Assembly (NCBI GenBank): GCA_022009995.1
Contig: CP091734.1
Location: 124,001 to 188,000, forward strand
From: Clostridiales bacterium
GTDB taxonomy: Bacteria; Bacillota; Clostridia; Christensenellales; CAG-917
DNA: 64,000 nt
Reading direction: 5' to 3'
The position numbers and the translations under genes were made by a program. Below, one piece after another: positions 57,644 through 64,000 of this stretch. The notes below the pieces were generated by a model, which did not search any database, was not told the DNA's origin, and saw only the letters and a list, made by a program, of their open reading frames with translations. The first letter of the stretch is position 1; each line of letters opens with the position of its first letter.

Positions 57644-60493
57644 TTATCGGTTTTTAATCGCGTCGACGGGTTTCTTTCGGGCAATCCTAAGTACAGGTAT
57701 AAAGCTTGCGAAAAGTGCCGTGGCGATGCAGCCCAGAAGGATAATTCCGATCTCGCGAATTCCGTAACTTAAAAGGGTTATCGGCAGTCCGTAGGTTGCG
57801 CGCAGGGACGAGTTTACAACGGAAACCACAACGCCACTTCCTATCGTCGCAAGCACGAATACGATAAGCGAAATCACAAGCGCCTCGTTGAAGAATATGC
57901 CAAAAACGTCACTTGAACGCGCGCCGACGGCTCGTAAAATGCCGATTTCGCGTTTTTTGTAGGATATCGACGCCGAAATGTAAGTCATAAACAGTATGAC
58001 GGCGAATACGAAAACACCAATACCGACGTACAACAGAATTTTGGCAATGTTTTCAATGATCGAACCCACCATATTTTCCGCCGAAACGACGTAGTTGACC
58101 AGTGAATACTTAACGCCGTCTTCGCTTTTCATCGAAAACTCGACAACTTTTTCAAGGTCGGATTTTGAAAGTTTTCCACCGGAAATCGCCCTTGCGTATT
58201 TACCGACGGGCGCGTTTTTGATTTCGGCGGCAAGGCTGTCGGACACGCCGATGAAACTTTTGTCGACAGTGCCGTCGCCGTTATCGAAGAAGTAACCTTT
58301 TATCGTTAAGATTTTCGTGATATACGGGTTATAAGTCCCGCCGCACTGCATTTTGATTTTCGCGTCTTTCACAAGCGGCGAAAGCGTCGCTTTGATTTCT
58401 TCATTGTCGGAAGAATTTTCTATGCCGTCAAGCCTGTCGCATATTCCCGTGTTGTCGTAATAAACGTTTTTCAAAGCGTTTATAAGTTGTTTTATTTCCA
58501 GCACGATTTCGTCGTCCGAAAGCGTGGTTTTGCCGCTGTCAAAAAACACGGTGCCCGCGTAATCGGCGGTTGTGAAGTAGTGGCGATAATCTCCGCCCAT
58601 ATACATTCTGCGCGTTTTTCCGTTAATTTCTTCGCTTTGCAGAATCGCCCTGTCGTAAATTTCCCCGCCGAATCCCTTGTAGGAGAGGTAGTTTTTAATA
58701 AAATCCTTTCCGCAAAAGAGCAAGCCCGAAAACGCGCTGTTATGTTCGCTTGAAAACTGGCTTTGCAACATGAAGTAATCAAGCGCGTCGTCGTCGCTGC
58801 CGACGGTCTTGTCAAGAGCGGCGTATCTGGAATAATCGTAGCCCGTTTTCACGACGCCGACGATTTTGAACGTGCCGTTCATCGCACTGCCCGCGATTTT
58901 CAGGTTCGGTTGTGCATTGACAAAGTCCGCGGCGTTTTTAATCCCCGCCGCTTCGATATTTTTGCTTTCGTCGGGAACGCCGTTTTCGTCAACGTAGGCG
59001 TATCCCCATTTTTTGAAGCAATCGAAGACAAAGTCGCTTATCGCGATTTCGTCGTTACTCTTTGGCAGCCGCCCCGCCATAAGCGAAAGATTGTGCTTTT
59101 TCAGGGTGGCTTCGTCCCCGATTTCGACGATGCCAGAAACGCTGCCGTCATAAACCCTGCTTGTCGCGTCTTTCAGGAAATTCCCGGAAACGCTCGCGCT
59201 GCCTCCGCTGTAATATCCGCTGCCGCTTTCGGACAGCACGGGCAAAAAATCCATGCCCGTCTTGTTTTTCAGATTTTCGACGTCGGCGTCAGACATTCGT
59301 TTTTCGGTGAAGAACTGATCGCCGAACTCGTCAACCTGCACCGTTTTTCTGAACGTGGTATATTTTATGCCGCTGTCGATAATCGAGTTGACGATGGCGG
59401 TCTTGCTGTCGTACGCGGCAAAACTGTCCACGATTCCGAACATTGCAAAGCATACGAAACACAAGAAAATCGTAATTATCAGCCTGAACGGCTTGGTTTT
59501 CATTCCGCTGACGCCCATTTTGAAACTTTCTTTCACGGGCATACGCGATTTAATAAGTCTGAACGGTTTGTCGTCGGAAATTTTTATCGCGTTTTCGTCG
59601 GTGGGGGCAAACGACTCCATTTTCCCATCTTCATCGATGTGCGACGCGGTTTTTACGTCGGCGTTGACCTTCTCGTCAAGCGACAAATACGCTTCGTCCC
59701 GTTCAAGATATTCGTTGATACGCTTTACGTCGTCGGCGGTCAGCCTGTACCCTTTCGGGAAGCGCAAAAGTTTCCCCTTGTAGTTTTCCGCGCCGCCCTC
59801 TTCCACTTCGGCGTCGATGCGGTGTTTTTCGATGTCGGAAATTACTTTGCCGTCTTTAAGTTCGATCACCCTGTCGCCGTAGGACTCGGCAAATTCGCGG
59901 TCGTGCGAAACGACGATGACGAGTTTGTCCTTTGACAACTTTTTAAGGGTGTCGAAAACTTGTATTCCCGTGCCGCTGTCAAGTGCGCCGGTGGGCTCGT
60001 CCGCCATGATGATTTCGGGGTTTTTGACAAGCGCCCTTGCGATTGCGACGCGCTGTTTCTGCCCACCGGACAACTCGTTGGGCTTCCTTTTTCCATAGCC
60101 CGAAAGCCCGACTTCGTCCAAAATTTCGTTGATTTTTTCGTCGGTCGCTTTTGCCCCTTGAAGTTTCAGCGCAAGCGCGATATTCGCACCCACGTTGAAG
60201 TCTTCCAGAATGTTGTATTCCTGAAAAATAAAGCCGAGATACGTGTTGCGGTAACTGTCGAAATCGCCCGTGGAGAACTCCTTGGACGACTTGCCTTTGA
60301 TGATGATTTCGCCGCTGTCCGCCGTGTCGAGCCCGCCCATAACGTTCAGTAGGGTGGACTTTCCGCTGCCCGATTTTCCGAGTATGAACACAAGTCCTTT
60401 TTCGGGAAATTTCAGACTTACGTCGTCAAGGGCTTTCACCTCGTCGCCTTTTTTCGGGCGATAAGTTTTTACGATATTTTTAATCTCAATCAT
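57644..60493 (-). CDS. ABC transporter, ATPase fused to FtsX-type permease
   Basis: 949 aa and intact. Residues 1-225: ABC ATPase with GKSGSGKSTLLN (Walker A), FQEYNILEDF (Q loop), LSGGQKQRVAIARAL (signature), IIMADEPTGALD (Walker B) and VVSHD. Residues 340-365: first membrane helix; a large external domain of about 450 residues follows; then three C-terminal helices of the FtsX/MacB type (for example YKKREIGILRAVGARSSDV). The start at 60493 has GGAGG upstream. This fused form is typical of peptide or lipoprotein exporters and antimicrobial-peptide resistance pumps in Firmicutes. No two-component system is next to it. Confidence 0.9.
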   Translation of the reverse strand: MIEIKNIVKTYRPKKGDEVKALDDVSLKFPEKGLVFILGKSGSGKSTLLNVMGGLDTADSGEIIIKGKSSKEFSTGDFDSYRNTYLGFIFQEYNILEDFNVGANIALALKLQGAKATDEKINEILDEVGLSGYGKRKPNELSGGQKQRVAIARALVKNPEIIMADEPTGALDSGTGIQVFDTLKKLSKDKLVIVVSHDREFAESYGDRVIELKDGKVISDIEKHRIDAEVEEGGAENYKGKLLRFPKGYRLTADDVKRINEYLERDEAYLSLDEKVNADVKTASHIDEDGKMESFAPTDENAIKISDDKPFRLIKSRMPVKESFKMGVSGMKTKPFRLIITIFLCFVCFAMFGIVDSFAAYDSKTAIVNSIIDSGIKYTTFRKTVQVDEFGDQFFTEKRMSDADVENLKNKTGMDFLPVLSESGSGYYSGGSASVSGNFLKDATSRVYDGSVSGIVEIGDEATLKKHNLSLMAGRLPKSNDEIAISDFVFDCFKKWGYAYVDENGVPDESKNIEAAGIKNAADFVNAQPNLKIAGSAMNGTFKIVGVVKTGYDYSRYAALDKTVGSDDDALDYFMLQSQFSSEHNSAFSGLLFCGKDFIKNYLSYKGFGGEIYDRAILQSEEINGKTRRMYMGGDYRHYFTTADYAGTVFFDSGKTTLSDDEIVLEIKQLINALKNVYYDNTGICDRLDGIENSSDNEEIKATLSPLVKDAKIKMQCGGTYNPYITKILTIKGYFFDNGDGTVDKSFIGVSDSLAAEIKNAPVGKYARAISGGKLSKSDLEKVVEFSMKSEDGVKYSLVNYVVSAENMVGSIIENIAKILLYVGIGVFVFAVILFMTYISASISYKKREIGILRAVGARSSDVFGIFFNEALVISLIVFVLATIGSGVVVSVVNSSLRATYGLPITLLSYGIREIGIILLGCIATALFASFIPVLRIARKKPVDAIKNR

Positions 60494-60532
60494 AAAACCT
60501 CCGTGGCCGATGTTTTTACCGACCATAGATAT

Positions 60533-60562
60533 ATTATACTTTATACAACGATATACTGTAAA
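60533..60562 (-). promoter_or_regulatory. Promoter of the ABC transporter
   Basis: Minus strand TTTACA, 18 bases, TATAAT. Confidence 0.72.
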
Positions 60563-60639
60563 ACGAAAATATACCTTAATTTTCGCACACCGTCGCGCAC
60601 GACTTTCAATTTTTCAAAAGCGCAGATTTTTCGCATTAA

Positions 60640-60668
60640 AAAAGCATCTCGATTTGAGATGCTTCTTC
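60640..60668 (-). terminator. Terminator of clpB
   Basis: AAGCATCTC/GAGATGCTT stem; on the minus strand a T-run follows. Confidence 0.85.
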
Positions 60669-60671
60669 GTT

Positions 60672-63265
60672 TTATTTTTCGGGTTTTTCGGGTGCGATTT
60701 TAAGCGCGCCGTTTTCCGCGTCGACGACTATTACGTCGCCTTCGTCAAGGTTGCCCGAAAGTATGATTCTTGCAACCGGCGTTTCGATGTGGCTTTCGAT
60801 GAAACGCTTCAAAGGTCTTGCGCCGAACGTTACGTCGTAGCCGCCGTCGATAATGACGTCTTTGCCGCATCTGTAACTTTAAGGTGCAGATTTTGCCTTT
60901 CAAGCCTTGAATTGAGTTTTTCAAGCAACAAGTCGATTATCTTCTTCACACTGTCGCGAGTAAGCGGAGTGAACGTTACGATGTCGTCCAGACGGTTCAG
61001 GAATTCGGGACGGAACGTCGATTTCAACAATGCTGAAACCTGCTCTTTTGCCTCTGCCGAGATGTTGCCGTCTTTGTCGATGCCGTCCAGAATATACTGA
61101 CTGCCCAGGTTACTGGTCATAATGATAATCGTGTTTGAAGTTGACCGTTCTGCCCTGACTGTCGGTAATTCTGCCGTCGTCAAGCACTTGCAAAAGCACG
61201 TTGAATACGTCGGGATGCGCCTTTTCGATTTCGTCGAACAGCACGACGGAATAAGGTTTGCGCCTTACCGCTTCGGTAAGTTGTCCGCCTTCGTCGTAGC
61301 CCACGTATCCCGGAGGCGCGCCGATAAGACGCGACACGCTGAACTTTTCCATATACTCGGTCATATCGATTCTCACGATATTTCTCTCGTCGTCGAAAAG
61401 ATAATTCGCAAGGGTTTTCGCAAGCTCGGTTTTACCGACGCCCGTCGGACCTAAGAACATGAAACTGCCGATAGGACGGTTTTCATCGGATATGCCCGCA
61501 CGCGAACGCAGGATTGCGTCGGCGACTTTCGTGACCGCCTCGTCTTGACCGATAACTCTCTTATGCAACTCGTTGCCGAGATTCAAGAGTTTGGTTTTCT
61601 CGCTTTCCATAAGTTTCGTCACGGGGATACCCGTCCATTTTGCGACGATTTGCGATTTCGTCCGCCGTAACTTCGTCGCGGAGCAGGCTTGAATTTTCGT
61701 GTTTGCCCGCCTTGCTTTCGGCTTCTTCCAGACGTTTTTGAAGTTCGGGAAGTTTTCCGTATTGCAGTTCCGCCGCGCGCGTGAAGTCGTAAGACCTTTT
61801 CGCTTCTTCGATTTCAAGGTTCACTTTATCGATTTCGGCTTTGGTTTCCTGCACGCCGACAATCTTTTTCTTTTCGTTTTCAAGCTGGGCTTTCATCTCG
61901 TTGAACTTCGCGTTAAGTTCCGCAAGTTCCTTTTCGATGCTCGCCTTGCGCTCCATCGACAGTTTGTCGCTTTCTTTTTTTAATGCGGATTCTTCGATTT
62001 CAAGTTGCATTATCTTGTGCGAAATGTCGTCCATTTCGGCAGGCATGCTGTCGATTTCGGTACGAATCATGGCGCACGCTTCGTCGACAAGGTCGATTGC
62101 CTTATCGGGCAGGAATCTGTCGGTAATGTAACGGTCGGACAAGGTCGCCGCCGCAACGAGTGCCTGGTCGTGAATTCTCACGCCGTGATAGATTTCGTAT
62201 CTTTCTTTCAGTCCCCTTAAAATCGCAATCGTATCTTCGACGTCGGGCTGATCGACGGTCACCGGTTGGAAACGACGTTCAAGCGCGGGATCTTTTTCGA
62301 TATACTTGCGGTATTCGTCCAAAGTCGTCGCGCCTATGCAGTGCAACTCGCCACGGGCAAGCATAGGTTTCAGGAGATTGCCTGCGTCCATGCTGCCTTC
62401 GGTCTTGCCTGCGCCGACGATCGTGTGCAATTCGTCGATGAACAAAAGCGTCCTGCCTTCCTGTTTTTTGATTTCGTTAAGGACGGCTTTCAGCCTTTCT
62501 TCAAATTCGCCGCGGTACTTCGCGCCCGCAATCAACGCACCCATATCCAGCGCGAAAACCTTTTTGTCTTTCAATCCTTCGGGGACGTCGCCGCGTACGA
62601 TACGCTGTGCAAGCCCTTCAACGATTGCGGTCTTGCCGACGCCGGGATCACCGATAAGCACGGGGTTGTTTCGTCTTTCTGGAAAGAATCCTTATGACGT
62701 TTCTTATTTCCTCGTCACGGCCGATTACGGGGTCGAGTTTTCCGTTTCTTGCCCTTTCGACAAGGTCGTATCCGTATTTATTGAGCGCTTCGTAAGTGTC
62801 TTCCGGATTGTCCGTGGTGTTGGGCGCGGTTTTGATTTTTTTCAAAGCGTCCAGAAACGCCGCCTTGTCCACGCCGTACGCCGAAAACAATTTTTTGAGA
62901 TTCGCCGTCTGGTTGTCGAGAATACCTTCAAAAAGATGCTCGACCCCGACGTATGCGTCGCCGTCTTTTTTGGCGTACTTTTCGGCAGCGGCAACGACTT
63001 TCGCCGCTTCGTTACCGAGATACATGCTCGCGCCTTCGCCCGAAACCCTCGGGAAAGATTTAATCACGTTTTCGACAGCGCCTTTAAGACTGTCGGCGCT
63101 TACTTGCAGTCCTGTTAAAATTTTATAAATGAGTCCGTTTTCGTCGTCAAGTAAAGCGTATAAAAAATGCTCGGGCTTAATTTCCTGATTGTCGTGTTCG
63201 AGAGCGACGTTTTGCGCGCCCTGCACGGCCTCAACGGCTTTTGCGGTATATTTATTAGTATCCAT
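60672..63265 (-). CDS. clpB: Protein-disaggregating chaperone ClpB
   Basis: About 865 aa. N domain (to about 145), first AAA module with [24 protein letters not shown] and [13 protein letters not shown], the coiled-coil middle domain (about 400-520) that separates ClpB from ClpC, second AAA module with [29 protein letters not shown] and MTSNLGS. Four joins, all A-runs: near 62670 ([12 protein letters not shown]), 61648 (EIAKIVAKWTG), 61132 ([11 protein letters not shown]) and 60880 ([13 protein letters not shown]). Because ClpB is so well conserved, these give the clearest view of what was lost. The stop is at 60672. GGAGGA precedes ATG 63265, and a CIRCE element lies upstream. Confidence 0.95.
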
Positions 63266-63330
63266 ATATTATTTATCCTCCTTTTTACGATAATACATAC
63301 GCGAGCGTTGGCAGTCAGCGTTACAAACCG

Positions 63331-63357
63331 TTAGCACTCGCAACCTTTGATTGCTAA
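63331..63357 (-). promoter_or_regulatory. CIRCE element (HrcA operator)
   Basis: TTAGCACTC, 9 bases, GATTGCTAA; one mismatch to the consensus TTAGCACTC-N9-GAGTGCTAA. It overlaps the predicted transcription start of clpB. Confidence 0.88.
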
Positions 63358-63359
63358 TT

Positions 63360-63387
63360 ATTGTAACACTTATTTACGATTTGTCAA
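63360..63387 (-). promoter_or_regulatory. Promoter of clpB
   Basis: Minus strand TTGACA (63382-63387), 16 bases, TACAAT (63360-63365). Confidence 0.85.
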
Positions 63388-63422
63388 TACCTTTATGAAA
63401 AAAAGTTAAAGAAAAATACAAC

Positions 63423-63446
63423 AAAAAAAGCACGCAAAGCGTGCTA
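63423..63446 (-). terminator. Terminator of the ROK gene
   Basis: AGCACGC/GCGTGCT stem with seven T on the minus strand. Confidence 0.82.
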
Positions 63447-63448
63447 AC

Positions 63449-63549
63449 GGCGCACACTTCGCTTTTGAAATCACGTTATCGCAAGCGATAACGCTCACTC
63501 TTTTGCTTGTGTGCGCCTTTTCCCCGCGAGTACACAGTATCCCGCGGGG
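63449..63549. repeat. Covarying three-helix repeat, copy F
   Basis: Outer GGCGCACAC (63449-63457) with GTGTGCGCC (63509-63517), nine perfect pairs. Inner GTTATCG/CGATAAC around CAAG, perfect. Terminal CCCCGCGAG/CCCGCGGGG around TACACAGTAT with one mismatch. After it, 63550-63703 shows no gene. Confidence 0.82.
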
Positions 63550-63703
63550 TCCCCAAGATTAAAATCGTCAGAATTTTGATTAAAAACTATCCCAAAAACG
63601 GCATAAATTAGATGGATTTTTGGGGTTCTTGACGGGTTCGTGCGAAGGCGCGTACTTTGTCGTACGTAACTGAGCAGGGTTCCGTCAAAACGCCGAAAAG
63701 GCG

Positions 63704-64000
63704 CTAATTTTTGCCGTTTTTTAAGGCGAGGGCGGCAGCACCTAAGATACCAGCCTCATTTTTAAGCGTCGCCTTAACAACCTTAATATACGGGTTTCTT
63801 TTGCCGCCGTAACTGTAACGGGTGACGTACGCTTGCAGGCGTTTTATGAACCAGTCGCCCTGATTGCTTATACCGCCGCCCATAAAGATTATTTCGGGAC
63901 GGATATAGTTGCCGATATTCACAAGCCCTTCGCCGACGTATCTGATATATCTTGAAACAAGGGCTTTTGCGGTTTTGTCGCCCGCGTTCATCGCGTCGAA
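63704..64000 (-). CDS. ROK-family protein (sugar kinase type), C-terminal part
   Basis: Only the last 98 or so residues are in the window; the gene continues beyond 64000. Seen: YVGEGLVNIGNYIRPEIIFMGGGISNQGDWF and EAGILGAAALA, typical of the end of ROK glucokinases and related proteins. The zinc-binding and sugar-binding motifs lie outside, so kinase and repressor cannot be separated. Confidence 0.85.
   Translation of the reverse strand, partial: FDAMNAGDKTAKALVSRYIRYVGEGLVNIGNYIRPEIIFMGGGISNQGDWFIKRLQAYVTRYSYGGKRNPYIKVVKATLKNEAGILGAAALALKNGKN

Noticed and set aside
58763..59935. 390-codon plus-strand open frame
   Set aside because: It is the antisense of the ABC transporter gene, with Phe/Val/Arg-rich composition and no recognisable protein pattern.

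Overview
The window looks like chromosomal DNA from an anaerobic, Gram-positive-type bacterium, most likely Bacillota, class Clostridia. The evidence is strong AGGAGG-type ribosome sites, many TTGACA-N16-18-TATAAT promoters, intrinsic terminators, a CIRCE element before clpB, a yybP-ykoY-type manganese riboswitch, a peptide-leader attenuator, a glycyl radical enzyme with its activase, FeoA/FeoB with a Cys-rich partner peptide, and QueH. Genus and species cannot be told from this alone.

Layout. 1-4130: three type IV major-pilin-like genes that share an almost identical start and the same terminator hairpin but differ in the rest; they flank an AbiTii-type gene and a 1.5-kb block of folded repeats. 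4295-16686 (minus): type IV pilus operon pilC-pilM-pilN-pilO-giant minor pilin (about 1650 aa)-two further pilin-like proteins-prepilin peptidase-assembly ATPase. 17207-31285: an unknown E/P/A/K-rich membrane protein and partner, a Mn-type CDF exporter, a zinc-ribbon membrane protein, cyclophilin, TetR, QueH, the feoA-feoB-Cys-rich peptide operon, an M29 aminopeptidase, tRNA-Ala(GGC), and a P-type ATPase behind a Mn2+-riboswitch-like leader. 31356-33779: thioesterase, acyl carrier protein and AMP-forming ligase. 33970-35323: FAD oxidoreductase. 35413-43615 (minus): a complete shikimate/Phe/Tyr operon (pheA-aroB-aroC-aroE/K-aroQ-aroA-tyrA-aroF) behind a Phe/Tyr-rich leader peptide and attenuator. 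43761-48688: GntR/FCD regulator, glycyl radical enzyme, activase and an FMN-type protein. 48844-53393: MMPL exporter, flavodoxin-ferredoxin, DNA glycosylase, small HTH protein, YqeY. 53788-57250: an array of SUFU/immunity-like genes and a Sel1-repeat protein. 57644-64000: ABC transporter, ClpB, and the end of a ROK protein.

Two points affect reading of the whole window. First, about 40 frameshifts interrupt otherwise well-conserved genes, nearly all at short homopolymers. ClpB, whose sequence is highly predictable, indicates that Lys-Asn codon pairs (AAA AAC) are often written here as AAAC. I treat these as sequence errors, give each gene its full extent, and state where the joins lie; protein lengths for such genes are approximate. 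Second, several intergenic regions carry a dispersed element with three helices whose paired bases change together between copies. I do not recognise it as a described family, and it is the best candidate here for something new.

The most interesting systems are the covarying repeat, the pilin cassettes with constant start and variable body, the FYYYYF attenuator of the aromatic operon, the immunity-gene array in which each gene follows a copy of the same 3' tail, the giant minor pilin, and the unassigned glycyl radical enzyme cluster.
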